From: Moritella yayanosii
GTDB taxonomy: Bacteria; Pseudomonadota; Gammaproteobacteria; Enterobacterales; Moritellaceae
Direction of reading: 5' to 3'
NCBI RefSeq assembly: GCF_900465055.1
Contig: NZ_LS483250.1
Location: 3,534,001-3,598,000, forward strand
DNA length: 64,000 nucleotides
Under the pieces are notes generated by a model. It did no database searches, was not told where the DNA came from, and worked only from the letters and a program-made list of their open reading frames with translations. The first letter of the stretch is position 1, and each line of letters begins with the position of its first letter. Shown here one piece after another: positions 19,300 through 28,630 of this stretch. The position numbers and the translations under genes are program-made.

Positions 19300-20955
19300 A
19301 TGGTAAATAAAATGCTTAATAAATTAACGTTGAAATCTAAATTGATCATTGCGATATTAATTCCATGCTTAGCTTTGATTCTTGTCAGTCTAGCAAGTCT
19401 CAATAGCATGTCCGTGATGGGACATAAAGCTGAACAATTATATCTAAATACAGCGGCGCCCATGCGAGCTTTGGCTGAAGTAGCGTCAAGAATTCCAAGA
19501 ATGCGTGTGGGTGTGGATATGATGCTGTTACAAGAAACCTCATTACGAGATAAAAAAGGAATAAAAACGCGAGTCAAAGACGCGCACACAGAAGATATCC
19601 CTGAAATGCGTCAAGCTATTGAATATGCTGTAAAGGCTCAGGTGAATCCGCAAATAAAAGCAGAAGCAAAAGAGCTTTTAAAAACGTTTGAAGATATGGT
19701 CAGTAATGAATTGGTACCAATGTTAAATGCACTTGATAGCGGAGATTTATCGACAGCGAAACGGATATACAAAGAGCAGTATGCTAAATCATATGGCGTG
19801 ATGAGAAAGGCAACTAGCCGTATTCTAGACTCATTATTAGTTCAAGCTGAGGAACATAACCAATCAAGTATAAGCACGTATGAATCTGCTAGAACGAACT
19901 TAATTGTTATCCTAACGATAGGCATTAGTATATCTATTCTGATCTCTTGGTTAATTATTTCTGGGGTACGACGGAGTGTAGATACGTTACGTAATGCGAT
20001 GGTTGATGCCTCTGATAATATGTCACTAGATATACGTATTAAACTTAATGGGAAAGATGAATTTACTGATATTGCAGACAGTTTTAATCGACTGTTATCA
20101 AAAGTTCAGACTTCCATTGTTCAAATTGTTGAACATTCACAAGAGTTAGCTGAAATGGCAGCTGATGTTACAGATAAAGCACACGCGACACAGAATAATT
20201 GCAGTTTACAAAAAGATAGAACGATCCAAGTTGCAACGGCTGTGAATGAGTTAGGCATGACAGTAAAAGAAATTGCATTAAATGCAACTCATGCCGCTGA
20301 TACCGCTACCGAAGCCAGAATTAGCTCCCGTAAAGGTCGTGAAGTAGTAAATCTGACACAACAGAAAATTAATGAATTAACCTTAGAGTTCGAGCAAGCA
20401 AGTCAAATGGTGAACACACTAGCTTGTGAAGTTGATGCGATTAGTTCAACGCTAGATACCATTCGCAGTATTTCTGAACAGACTAATTTGTTAGCGCTTA
20501 ATGCCGCCATTGAGGCCGCTCGAGCAGGAGAAAAAGGACGTGGCTTCGCTGTAGTTGCCGATGAGGTTCGAACCTTAGCTGGTCGTTCTGCCAAGTCTAC
20601 AGAAGAAATCCAAGAAGTTATCAATAAGCTTCAAGCCGAGTCCAAGAAAACAGTAATTGCGATGGAGCGCGGTAGTACTCAAGCGAGACTTGTTGTTGAG
20701 TCGGCGACTAAAATTAATGAGTCTTTAGCCGAGATTGATAACCATATAGATCAAATAAGTGAACAGAATATGCTAGTAGCAACCGCGACGGAAGAGCAAT
20801 CTATCGTGGTAGAAGATATTAATCGCAACACAGAAGAAATTAATATGTTAACTGGAGAAACGGAAAATACGGCGGTACATCTGAAACACGCAAGTACTAA
20901 ATTACAAACCTTATCAACTCAACTTGATAAAGCGGTGAGTATTTTCAATTTATAG
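19300..20955 (+). CDS. Methyl-accepting chemotaxis protein (four-helix-bundle sensor type)
   Basis: Complete chemoreceptor of 551 aa. First membrane helix at about residues 14-35 ([20 protein letters not shown]), a periplasmic helical domain of the 4HB_MCP kind (about 40-190), second membrane helix at about 200-223, HAMP (225-275), then the coiled-coil signalling domain. The tip [20 protein letters not shown] is intact. ATG 19300 and the in-frame ATG 19312 are both possible; neither has a strong ribosome site. It sits just beyond the integrase relic, so may mark the resumption of native chromosome or be part of the accessory block. Ligand unknown. Confidence 0.95.
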   Translation: MVNKMLNKLTLKSKLIIAILIPCLALILVSLASLNSMSVMGHKAEQLYLNTAAPMRALAEVASRIPRMRVGVDMMLLQETSLRDKKGIKTRVKDAHTEDIPEMRQAIEYAVKAQVNPQIKAEAKELLKTFEDMVSNELVPMLNALDSGDLSTAKRIYKEQYAKSYGVMRKATSRILDSLLVQAEEHNQSSISTYESARTNLIVILTIGISISILISWLIISGVRRSVDTLRNAMVDASDNMSLDIRIKLNGKDEFTDIADSFNRLLSKVQTSIVQIVEHSQELAEMAADVTDKAHATQNNCSLQKDRTIQVATAVNELGMTVKEIALNATHAADTATEARISSRKGREVVNLTQQKINELTLEFEQASQMVNTLACEVDAISSTLDTIRSISEQTNLLALNAAIEAARAGEKGRGFAVVADEVRTLAGRSAKSTEEIQEVINKLQAESKKTVIAMERGSTQARLVVESATKINESLAEIDNHIDQISEQNMLVATATEEQSIVVEDINRNTEEINMLTGETENTAVHLKHASTKLQTLSTQLDKAVSIFNL

Positions 20956-20966
20956 TTGAAGTTTAC

Positions 20967-20999
20967 AACCCGACAGCTTAATACTATCGGGTTGTTTTA
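20967..20999 (+). terminator. Probable terminator after the chemoreceptor
   Basis: AACCCGA pairs with TCGGGTT around a 14-base loop, followed by GTTTT. Confidence 0.65.
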
Positions 21000-21135
21000 G
21001 GTATTGAATGGTATCCGACTCTTTATCAGATAGTGTTAGTTCATAACCAGTTGATGTTAATTTTACTGGTGTTTTCTGCGTTGTGTTAGCCAGAACGAAT
21101 TCAAAATAAGTTAAGCTACCTTTCCTCACGTTTAT

Positions 21136-22215
21136 CTATTCGGTATCAAAATCCTGATGATTGAATGATTTATGTATATAAGGCGAGGACATAGCAAGTA
21201 AAATCGCACCATAATCTAAGTTGAACTGTATCTTTTGGCCTACGAGCAAGGCTTCTCCAGATGTTTCAATAATCAGATGATCACTGGTAGATGACACAAT
21301 TGTTATGCCTGCTGGCGGTTTGAGTCCGGCAATATGTACATCTAAGCGACCTAATGCGAGCAGCGCTTGTGACACATCCCCTCTATTTGGGGGTGCTGAC
21401 TTTTCTCCGAACGCATTTTTCCCTCGTTCACCCCAAGGTAACGACGGTTTTACTTTTGACTCTATAACTTCAGCTGTGAGCGTGATAACATCGGTAAATA
21501 AGCCTTCGATTGGCTCTTGATATAATGGTTCGCAGCCGAGGAAAATGGCTTCACCTATTCGTAGGTTATTAATGCGGCTGTTTGCCCCATGATTAAGAGC
21601 CCAATTAATCGAGGCGGAATTACCGCCGGAGATAATGTCTAACTGAATAGAAAATGTTTGTTCGACTTCATCAGCAAGTGCAGACAGTTGCGACATTTTT
21701 TCATTATCAGGTGATATTCCATAGCGGCAGGCCAAATTTGTCCCGATGCCTTTTATTACAATGTTCGGTAAATGAATGATCTTCCCGATAAATGCCAATA
21801 GATTGTTAGGCATCACGCCTTCCCGCAGATCCCCTAGCTCAACCATAATGATAATGCCATGGATAATATTTGTTTGGTTAGCAACGAGGGACAGTTGTTC
21901 AATCACAGCTATTTCGCTGTTAAGGCTGATATTACAATATTTAACAACGTTTGCGGCCTGACTTAGCATGGGGGTTCTGATCAGCATAGTCGGTAATGAA
22001 ATGCCTGCTTGCCTGATTTTTTCAATATTTTCGACACGGGAATCCGCAATCATATTGGCCCCTGCGCTTATCAACGTATTCGCAATGATCGGGTGGCCTA
22101 AACATACTTTGGTGACGGGGGTTACCGATATGCCTTTATGACTTAGCCGATTTATCAACTCTTGGGTATTATGGTAGATTTTGGCACAGTTGATGTCTAC
22201 CCTGGGGTAGCTCAA
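21136..22215 (-). CDS. Alanine/ornithine racemase-family PLP enzyme
   Basis: Fold-type III pyridoxal-phosphate racemase of 359 aa, in the group annotated as alanine/ornithine racemase. The PLP lysine lies in PVTKVCLG (about residue 36). Family blocks VDINCAKIYHN, MIADSRVENIEKI, ISGGNSASINW and RIGEAIFLG are all present, as is the KPSLPWGERGKNAFG loop typical of the ornithine racemases. The start is TTG at 22215, overlapping the dgcN stop by 4 bases (TTGA), which indicates translational coupling. Substrate is not determined; in this pairing a D-amino acid such as D-glutamate or D-ornithine is plausible. Confidence in family high, in substrate low. Confidence 0.88.
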   Translation of the reverse strand: MSYPRVDINCAKIYHNTQELINRLSHKGISVTPVTKVCLGHPIIANTLISAGANMIADSRVENIEKIRQAGISLPTMLIRTPMLSQAANVVKYCNISLNSEIAVIEQLSLVANQTNIIHGIIIMVELGDLREGVMPNNLLAFIGKIIHLPNIVIKGIGTNLACRYGISPDNEKMSQLSALADEVEQTFSIQLDIISGGNSASINWALNHGANSRINNLRIGEAIFLGCEPLYQEPIEGLFTDVITLTAEVIESKVKPSLPWGERGKNAFGEKSAPPNRGDVSQALLALGRLDVHIAGLKPPAGITIVSSTSDHLIIETSGEALLVGQKIQFNLDYGAILLAMSSPYIHKSFNHQDFDTE

Positions 22216-23369
22216 GACGTTAACATCATTTTGCGTTCTAGGTGAGGATAAGCAGAAGAAACGATTTGTACAAGATGGTCTGTCGGTTGGGATAGCGCGT
22301 CGGTAACCGGTATTTTTAATTGAGTTGCGAAGTCATCAATTGCGCCCTGTATTTCCTGCGAAGACATATCTTCATGATTAAGGGTTAAGCCAATTACGCT
22401 GGTATCCGCAAATGTTTCAATCAGGTTTATTTCTGAAGCGACCGAAGGCATCAGTGCTTTAGGGAAATCAGCACGGTATACACGTTTAGGTGCATGTTGC
22501 AGAATGACACTTGTTGGGCAGCTGCCGCGGAGTATAAAAGAACTGGTCGAAAATGCGGGATGACTCAATGAGCCTTGGCCTTCAATAATGATCAGGTCTG
22601 GATTTTCTTGTTCGTATGCTTTGACTATGATCGCTTCTAGTTCACCGGCACAAAATTGCGAAGGTACCGCATCTAACGCGACACCATAGGGTGCGCCCTG
22701 AATAATGCCTGTTTGCCCTGTTGCAATCATGATAACGTTAAGTCCTTTTTCTCGCAGTGCTTTCGCTAAAATTGTTGCTGTTGTCCGTTTCCCGATGGCA
22801 CAATCGGTTCCCAGGATCGCAATGCGTGGACATTTTACATTGTGTATTGCACCGCTAAATGTCTGTAATTCTTCTTTATTTTTAGGTTTGCGGATATCTA
22901 AAATAGTCACATTGTATTTTATACTAGCGGCTAAAAAAGTAGGATCTTCACTTAAGAATTCATGTAATCCATTCACTATATTCATCTTTAATGACATAGC
23001 ATCTAAAATGATCGTTTTTTCAGTATCGGATAACAAACCGCTTGATGGTGCGATTCCAAAAATGAAATAGTCAGGAACTGTGCCTGCATGTGTGAGTGCG
23101 GCTTCCATGTTGGTTAAAATGGGGATGTTATTTTTTTCTTCATCTAACACTTCACCTGAATTCAAACCGGCCGTTTTGCTATCAATCACCGAAAGAATAC
23201 GATACTTGTGTGAATGTCTAACAAGACCATTGGCTGTTTTGCCATCAATTTTGCCAAATTGACCTTCGCAATAAATAATCGCAGTCGGTATTACGGCATC
23301 GTTTGTTTCTGGATTCTTGGTGTGATTATAAGGAAAGATATTCGTTAAATTCTGGGTTGAATCAGACAT
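22212..23369 (-). CDS. dgcN: DUF1611/DgcN family protein (D-glutamate N-acetyltransferase-like)
   Basis: A 385-aa protein of the DUF1611 group, whose studied member DgcN acetylates D-glutamate in marine bacteria. A Rossmann-like N-terminal domain is followed by a P-loop-type region (GTDCAIGKRTTATILAKAL, about residue 190) and IEGQGSLSHPAFS (about 255). In described D-glutamate catabolism the partner is the enolase-type DgcA; here the downstream gene is a PLP racemase instead. The two overlap by 4 bases and surely form one operon. The substrate in this organism is inference. Upstream, 23370-23700 has no gene I can support. Confidence 0.85.
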   Translation of the reverse strand: MSDSTQNLTNIFPYNHTKNPETNDAVIPTAIIYCEGQFGKIDGKTANGLVRHSHKYRILSVIDSKTAGLNSGEVLDEEKNNIPILTNMEAALTHAGTVPDYFIFGIAPSSGLLSDTEKTIILDAMSLKMNIVNGLHEFLSEDPTFLAASIKYNVTILDIRKPKNKEELQTFSGAIHNVKCPRIAILGTDCAIGKRTTATILAKALREKGLNVIMIATGQTGIIQGAPYGVALDAVPSQFCAGELEAIIVKAYEQENPDLIIIEGQGSLSHPAFSTSSFILRGSCPTSVILQHAPKRVYRADFPKALMPSVASEINLIETFADTSVIGLTLNHEDMSSQEIQGAIDDFATQLKIPVTDALSQPTDHLVQIVSSAYPHLERKMMLTS

Positions 23370-23512
23370 AATATTACCTAGTGCTTTAAGGCTTAGGAGG
23401 GCGACTGAAAAGTGCCGAGATACAACGTCGGAAAATATAATAAGTCCCTACTAAGCGGTAGAGGGGGATATGTAGAATAACATAGTTAACGAATATATGT
23501 AGACGTTTTAAC

Positions 23513-23554
23513 ATTTGATGTTTGATGTTTGATATTTGACATTTATAGTTTGAC
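23513..23554. repeat. Imperfect 7-base tandem repeat (TTTGATG-like)
   Basis: Six successive heptamer-like units (TTTGATG, TTTGATG, TTTGATA, TTTGACA, TTTATAG, TTTGACT) in an otherwise empty, A+T-rich intergenic stretch upstream of dgcN. Confidence 0.6.
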
Positions 23555-23729
23555 TTTTACTTATTGTCGTGAGTCGTAGTGTTCAGCTTGCCGGTATTCA
23601 AAATTAGGTAGGATTGAAGCGAAAACATGGGGTAGTTGAGGCATTATAAAAAGTATCATTTTTGTGATTCACCGTCATCAGAAATAAACGCATTAATGTA
23701 ATGGAGTTTGTTATTCGACAGGTACTAAA

Positions 23730-24230
23730 ATGCGGGTACTAGATAACCGTACACTGCTAGTCGTAATAGCCCTCATCTCGATGGCTCAGGCGCTATTGAC
23801 TACGTTAATCCAGCTTTAACTAGAAAAACAGGGTACCTTCCTGAGGAACTTATTGGGAAAACCCCTCATATGTTGCATGCTGGTGAAATGCCTGCTGAGG
23901 ACTATGATTTTCTTTGGTCATCGCTTGCAGCGGGTAATACATGGCGGGGTGAGTTTTATAATAGTAAAAATAATGGTGAATTATTTGGGGTGATTGCGTC
24001 GATAGCAGCAGTCAAGCAACGCATTCATCGTTTAACTTGCCATGATACGCTCGGGCATGATACTGGTGATCTACTGCTAGTATTGGTATTGCATTATAGC
24101 CAGATAATGCTGAAAGTAGTCAGAAGTTGGTCAAGCAGGCCGACCTTGCGATGTACGAAATAAAACGCCGAGGAAAAAATAATTACGGGCCGCAGATGGG
24201 AGTGTGCCTAAATCTAGGTTGTTGCGTGCG
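23730..24230 (+). pseudogene. Remnant of a PAS-GGDEF diguanylate cyclase
   Basis: The readable part begins with a PAS core, IDYVNPALTRKTGYLPEELI, and continues MLHAGEMPAEDYDFLWSSL and NTWRGEFYNSKNNGE. It then jumps to the first helix of a GGDEF domain (RIHRLTCHDTLGHDTG). The centre of the GGDEF domain is deleted. In another frame the domain end is visible as SIGIAL, a TAG in place of Tyr, then PDNAESSQKLVKQADLAMYE and KRRGKNNYG. A stop (TAA 23817-23819 region excluded), a large deletion and a frameshift make it non-functional. No intact catalytic GGDEF motif remains. Confidence 0.8.
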
Positions 24231-24352
24231 TTATACACTCGAGAGTAATTCGTAAAGCATAGTATTTTTAGCAATATTTATTACGGTAGCGCTTGAGCGT
24301 CAGGCCTATATTGCCTACAATAGCGCACTTTTATTCACTACAGGTCACGAAC

Positions 24353-24601
24353 ATGAACGACATTAAATCGAAACCAGCTTTACCCGATCGCCTTGCGGGT
24401 AATCCACGTAGCCCACATCATGTAGAAGAAGTTTTCCAGCATGACATTGGTATTATGCTTAACGGCAAAGAGCGTTTCGATGTCGAGGAATATTGCATCA
24501 GTGAAGGTTGGGTAAAAATACCGTCACACAAAGCATTGGACCGTCGCGGACAACCACTGATGATGACGATAAAAGGGACTGTTGAACCGTTTTATCGTTA
24601 G
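24353..24601 (+). CDS. DUF3297 family protein
   Basis: Small cytosolic protein of 82 aa. The sequence MNDIKSKPALPDRLAGNPRSPHH followed by HDIGIMLNGKERFDVEEYCISEGWVKIP and a DRRGQPLMMTIKGTVEP ending is typical of DUF3297, a widespread proteobacterial family without assigned function. The longer frame from 24293 adds residues not typical of the family, so ATG 24353 is used. It appears monocistronic, with a terminator about 110 bases downstream. Confidence 0.88.
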   Translation: MNDIKSKPALPDRLAGNPRSPHHVEEVFQHDIGIMLNGKERFDVEEYCISEGWVKIPSHKALDRRGQPLMMTIKGTVEPFYR

Positions 24602-24711
24602 GACGTATCAATGAAAACTGATAGCTTAGTCAACGGTGATCCCCTTACTGAGTTGGCGTAATAGTGAAGACGTGTTGCAATACCACTTAATTATTTGAAT
24701 CTAAGTTATCG

Positions 24712-24745
24712 CCAAAAGGGCCTAGAGAAATTTAGGCCCTTTGTA
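24712..24745 (+). terminator. Rho-independent terminator
   Basis: AAAGGGCCTA pairs with TAGGCCCTTT (24714-24741) with a GAGAAATT loop, then TGTATT. A strong stem with a short T tract. Confidence 0.8.
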
Positions 24746-24872
24746 TTATTAATATTCCAGCAAACATGACTAACATGCTCATTCAGCAATAAAAACGCCA
24801 TTATCAACGTCGCTAACATCGCGGCTTATATCTTAACAATTAATTTGTCTTTATTAGCGCCATCAAACAACG

Positions 24873-25022
24873 ATGTTAAGGCATTGGGTAATTGGTCGCC
24901 GCTGTGCTATTAATGGCAAAGCCGAATCTACTAGTTTTATCTCCACATTTGATATTTTAGTCTTGTTAACTTGTGGTGTGTTCGGTAGTATCGGTATTTT
25001 TATAGCATTTTATATTGGATGA
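24873..25022 (+). CDS. Possible small single-pass membrane protein (49 aa)
   Basis: A short frame from ATG 24873 to TGA 25020-25022. The N-terminal half is polar and basic (MLRHWVIGRRCAINGKAES); the C-terminal half is one strong hydrophobic helix (LVLLTCGVFGSIGIFIAFYIG). The stop overlaps the ATG of the next gene as ATGA, a common coupling arrangement. No strong ribosome site is visible, and no family is recognised. It could also be the tail of a decayed membrane protein. Support comes only from the helix and the overlap. Confidence 0.4.
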   Translation: MLRHWVIGRRCAINGKAESTSFISTFDILVLLTCGVFGSIGIFIAFYIG

Positions 25023-26125
25023 ACAAAATGAAGAAAACCCTGTGTGCGGCGATTATACTATCGGCTGCTGGATTATCAGGTTGTGCGTCGACTGAAGCAA
25101 CGCAAGATAATGTTCATCATACCAATGATATTGAAATCATGGATGAAGCCGCGCTGGCAATACAAAAAATCAAAGCCTTAGCTGAACATGTGGAACAACA
25201 ATATGACGCGGGCAAAGATGCAAACTACGTCTATTTTGCACCTGATAGTTGGAAAAGAATTAATTCTGCGGTGAGAACAATGCGGACGCTGGTGGCGAAT
25301 TTTGATCCCAACGATCAAGGCTTTTTTGGTGGCCCATCAGAAAGTAAGGTCATGGATAAAATTGAAGACGCGCAGGAAGCGTTAGATAACGCCGTGCGTA
25401 TCAAAATATTAGTGTCTGAGTTTTTAACGCAACAACTCGCCGATATTGCTTACTTGTCTCCCCAAGTACATGGTCAATGGCAGAATGAATTAGCCGATAT
25501 TAACGAAAGTACCGCCGACTTAATTGCTGATATTGAAGATGATAATTCAACAGACGGTTATGAAAAGCGTAGCGCGAGGGTACAAGACCGCTTATTGAAA
25601 CTTGAAATTAGAATGGTTAAAAGTAATTTCTATACGCCACTTGTCAAGAAAATTAAAAAGCTGGATCGAGATTTGATCCCACAAACATATGCGCAGATCC
25701 AACAACGTATCACGCAGTTAAATGATGCGATTGTGCTGGCGCCGCGAAATCAACATATTATCGATACTATTATCGTTAAGGTTGAAGATGATTTACGTCG
25801 TGCTGTTAACGTGACAACAGAAGTTAAATGGATCAATCGTATTGCTCGTTCAGAAAGTGAAAAAATAGCGTTACGTTATCGTGATGCTATCGCGACCGTG
25901 GCATTTGATTTATTTGCAGAAGACATTTCGAGCTTAACTTATATCGAACAAATCGCGTATTTTGATCATGCGCTGCGTAATAAATTGGACCAACAACAAG
26001 CGCTCAATGAGGAACAAGCACAGCTGCTCATTCCGCTAACCGAAACGGTGAGAGACGCATTGATTGAGACTGAAAATTTAGCCGTAACGCAGACTCGTAA
26101 TACTAATACGGTCGTTACCGACTAA
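25019..26125 (+). CDS. Hypothetical lipoprotein, helical
   Basis: Predicted lipoprotein of 368 aa. The signal ends in the lipobox LSGC (about residue 24), after MNKMKKTLCAAIILSAAG. The mature part is largely charged helix with coiled-coil character (EAALAIQKIKALAEHVEQQ, and several later stretches), and ends in a Thr/Asn-rich tail. There is no catalytic motif that I recognise. ATG 25028 is an alternative start. It may be coupled with the small frame at 24873. Residue 2 of the mature protein is Ala, which under the Escherichia rule favours outer-membrane sorting. Function unknown. Confidence 0.8.
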   Translation: MNKMKKTLCAAIILSAAGLSGCASTEATQDNVHHTNDIEIMDEAALAIQKIKALAEHVEQQYDAGKDANYVYFAPDSWKRINSAVRTMRTLVANFDPNDQGFFGGPSESKVMDKIEDAQEALDNAVRIKILVSEFLTQQLADIAYLSPQVHGQWQNELADINESTADLIADIEDDNSTDGYEKRSARVQDRLLKLEIRMVKSNFYTPLVKKIKKLDRDLIPQTYAQIQQRITQLNDAIVLAPRNQHIIDTIIVKVEDDLRRAVNVTTEVKWINRIARSESEKIALRYRDAIATVAFDLFAEDISSLTYIEQIAYFDHALRNKLDQQQALNEEQAQLLIPLTETVRDALIETENLAVTQTRNTNTVVTD

Positions 26126-26289
26126 TGACTATGCAGATTGAGGCGCCTTTAACGCCCCATCCTATGTAAATATCAGCCTCAATTTTTCGTGGACATACCG
26201 CATCTGCGGAAAATTGTTCCTAGTTGTAATTAGTAACATCCTGGGACTGGGTTGATAATCTGTTGTTATCACTCTCTATTAAAGCGATA

Positions 26290-26316
26290 AAGCCTCACAG
26301 TGATTGAGGCTTTTTC
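26290..26316. terminator. Terminator between converging genes
   Basis: AAGCCTCA-CAGTGAT-TGAGGCTT is an 8-bp stem followed by five T on the plus strand. Confidence 0.8.
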
Positions 26317-26318
26317 TA

Positions 26319-26698
26319 TTAAACAACGTTTATCAATGCCTCGTCATAACAGGTGGAGCCGTTACATACATCCGCATATTGGCTGGCATCTATGGTGATT
26401 CTTGCAATGTTTTTTGCTACTGACTTATCTCCACCATCATTCTCTTTCCATAACGTATCTATGCCTGCATGTGCCGTTGCCGTGCCGCAAGATGATACGT
26501 TCCTTGCGCTTTATAAGCTAGCTTCTCGGTAAACACTTCTGTCTTTAGGTATTTAACACTATTAAAAATATGTGCAGGTACAATCATTGAATAGTCAAAT
26601 ACCACGCCATATTTTAATGTGGCATAACAAGCAGCCGCGGAAGATACGAACACTGCGCTGTTCACGATAGAGATCATAATGCTGCTATCAATATCCAT
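26319..26698 (-). pseudogene. Frameshifted small hypothetical secreted protein
   Basis: The minus strand starts with MDIDSSIMISIVNSAVFVSS, a weak signal-peptide-like segment, and runs to EKLAYKAQ before ending early at 26459. Near 26500 another frame takes over and reads SSCGTATAHAGIDTLWKEND, then AKNIARITIDASQYADVCNG and a short tail, ending at 26319. Both halves have protein-like composition, so a single frameshift (about 26500-26510) in a gene of about 125 codons explains the region better than two separate genes. The second half holds three Cys. No family recognised. A sequencing error would produce the same picture. Confidence 0.5.
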
Positions 26699-26859
26699 AA
26701 AGAGGGATTAAGACTAGCAGCTTAAATAATTTGTGGCGGTAGGTAGTACCGACACGTTAAATGCTTGTAAGAGGTTTTAGAAGACTAACGCAATTTAATA
26801 TTGCAATGCCTAAACCGTAGACGACAAGAATCCCCTTGCTTCAGCTAGGGGAACTTCAA

Positions 26860-27213
26860 CTAATGCGTTATGCTGGAGGAAAATACATTAATGATGACGC
26901 TGCCAAGTAAGATTAGACTGATCCCCAGAATGGCGACCCAATCCAGTTGTTGGCCATACCACAACCAACTAATCATCGTCACCAGTACGATGCCTGCACC
27001 ACACCAGATCGCATACGCGACACCAATCGGTACTGATTCAATAGTGATAGACAGTAAGAAAAATGCCAGTGCATAGCAGATAAGTACGACCACACTCACT
27101 AAGGGCTGACTAAATTGTTGCGTTTTTGGTAGCAGGGATGTCGCGATCACCTCCAAAACAATGGCAAACAGCAGCAGTAAATTAGGTGGCAAGGTCGTGA
27201 GTATTTTTAGCAT
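26860..27213 (-). CDS. Small multidrug resistance (SMR/EmrE-like) transporter
   Basis: Four-helix inner-membrane protein of 117 aa that in the family works as an antiparallel dimer exchanging protons for cationic compounds. The essential glutamate is in LLFAIVLEVIATSLLPKT (about residue 20). The later blocks VPIGVAYAIWCGAGIVLVT and DWVAILGISLILLGSVIINV are characteristic. Whether it exports drugs, guanidinium or polyamines cannot be told. The following 27214-27600 is non-coding as far as I see, apart from small hairpins. Confidence 0.93.
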   Translation of the reverse strand: MLKILTTLPPNLLLLFAIVLEVIATSLLPKTQQFSQPLVSVVVLICYALAFFLLSITIESVPIGVAYAIWCGAGIVLVTMISWLWYGQQLDWVAILGISLILLGSVIINVFSSSITH

Positions 27214-27605
27214 GGTTTCTTATCGTTTATATTAACATTAGTCAGCGCGCTACCATACCTGAATAAGATGACAGTATCTATAGTACCAGCCTTAGATTTA
27301 ATGATGTTGCCATTAATTTTAATGAACAACTTAGCCTTGTTCGATTAATTAACTACCTATTTGGCTGGGGGTGTGTCGACGTGGTTCTTTTAGCGATTTA
27401 TTTTTCATCAATCGGTTAAAACATGTAACGTAAATGTCATTTAAAAAAAATCTGCAGGGCGCATCACGCCCTAATTAGCAGATGCTGTTGAAAAGTGGTG
27501 ATCTATTTGGTGTTTCACCCGCAAAAGGTGATTTCGTACTGAGCGCTTCTTTAATTCCGTAGCGTAAATAAACAGGAAAATAAAGACGTTATATTTATTG
27601 CTGGC

Positions 27606-27627
27606 GGCAGAGGTATTATCCTCTGCC
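27606..27627. other. Perfect hairpin GGCAGAGG/CCTCTGCC
   Basis: An 8-bp perfect inverted repeat with a TATTAT loop, without a T tract. It lies in the degenerate region before the desaturase remnant. Could be a weak terminator or debris of a small repeat. Confidence 0.5.
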
Positions 27628-27804
27628 ACAGCTTGTTAATGTCACATGCCGCTAATAATGCGACGATTAATTTTACGTTGCTGTATAATCAACATGTGTT
27701 AGGCGATACCTTGGTTGCTTTAGAGCGAGAACAACTGGCGATAGACCTTGCCAGATGTATTCGTATTGTACTGGGTTTTATTTCTCTGGGGGTTGGTGTA
27801 TTGC

Positions 27805-27970
27805 TTGTAGTTCGGAGTCCTGGACGCGTGTGCATCATACCTACACCAATATTGTCGGTAAAGCTCATGATTTATGCCCATAGGTGCAAACTATTACCGC
27901 TAAATACGGTATCGCGTACAACACAGGTAACTTCTTTAGCCAGTACGCTCAATTAACTGTACTAAGTTAG
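27805..27970 (+). pseudogene. Remnant of a membrane fatty acid desaturase
   Basis: One frame reads WTRVHHTYTNIVGKAHDL, close to the conserved second histidine box of front-end desaturases (H-x-x-H-H-T-Y-T-N-V-x-G). A TAG follows at once. The same frame then gives ITAKYGIAYNTGNFFSQYAQL, the familiar C-terminal end (YGxPYNTGxxxxQ). The remaining histidine boxes and membrane helices are missing, so most of the gene has been deleted. The hydrophobic frame 27633-27810 may be part of the same wreck but is not recognisable. The last 9 bases overlap the stop of the HAD gene. Confidence 0.6.
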
Positions 27971-28630
27971 TGGTGACCAAGCCAATTGTGGCCAACTCTG
28001 CTGTTGCGCATGGCAGGCTAATTGTGGGCAAGGGTTAACAACATGGGGATATTGACTAAATTTACACAAAGGCAGGTCGTTAATTGAATCTGTATAAAAA
28101 TAAGTATCAGTAAAGATCTCGGTTTGCTCTGCTAACCAAGATTCTAAGCGGGTTACTTTACCTTCTCGATAACTGGCCACGCCGAGTATGGTGGCTGAAT
28201 AACAGCCATTTTCAACTAACATATCGATACCCATCGCATGGTCGATACCGAGTTGCTTGGCGACTTTTTTAACAATAAAGCTGACTGTCGCCGAGATCAA
28301 TACCGTGGTGATATTGTCTTGTTTAAGCTGTGCTAATAGTTGCAGTGCCTGTGGAAATACCGTTGGCATGATGTATTTTTCCACACATTCATCCACCAAG
28401 CTATCGACTTGCTCTTTAGTGAGGTGTGCAAGGGGGGCCATGGCAAAATTAAGGTATTCAGGCATATTCAATTTACCCGCAGAATAGTGCGTCATTAAAC
28501 GTTGATCTTCAGTGAGAAATTTGGGATCGGTAATGATGCCTTTCTTCACTAAAAACTGATGCCATAATATCGCGCTATCAGCACTAATCAAGGTTTCGTC
28601 CAGATCGAAAATATACAGAGGTTGGCTCAT
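27962..28630 (-). CDS. HAD-superfamily phosphatase, subclass IB (SerB-like)
   Basis: Cytosolic haloacid-dehalogenase hydrolase of 222 aa. Motif I is IFDLDETLISADS (nucleophile Asp10), motif II is VLISATVSFIVK with Ser, and motif III/IV follows around REGKVTRLE and FYTDSINDLPL. It belongs to the HAD-IB group that includes phosphoserine phosphatase and related phosphatases with a helical cap. ATG 28630 with GGGAATG upstream is preferred over the start 9 bases earlier. Substrate not determined. The gap 28640-28998 has no gene I can support. Confidence 0.9.
   Translation of the reverse strand: MSQPLYIFDLDETLISADSAILWHQFLVKKGIITDPKFLTEDQRLMTHYSAGKLNMPEYLNFAMAPLAHLTKEQVDSLVDECVEKYIMPTVFPQALQLLAQLKQDNITTVLISATVSFIVKKVAKQLGIDHAMGIDMLVENGCYSATILGVASYREGKVTRLESWLAEQTEIFTDTYFYTDSINDLPLCKFSQYPHVVNPCPQLACHAQQQSWPQLAWSPLT

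Noticed and set aside
27633-27810. Hydrophobic frame with LGDTLVALEREQLAIDLARC
   Set aside because: Protein-like in part and could be another piece of the desaturase wreck or of a sensor protein, but no clear match; not listed on its own.
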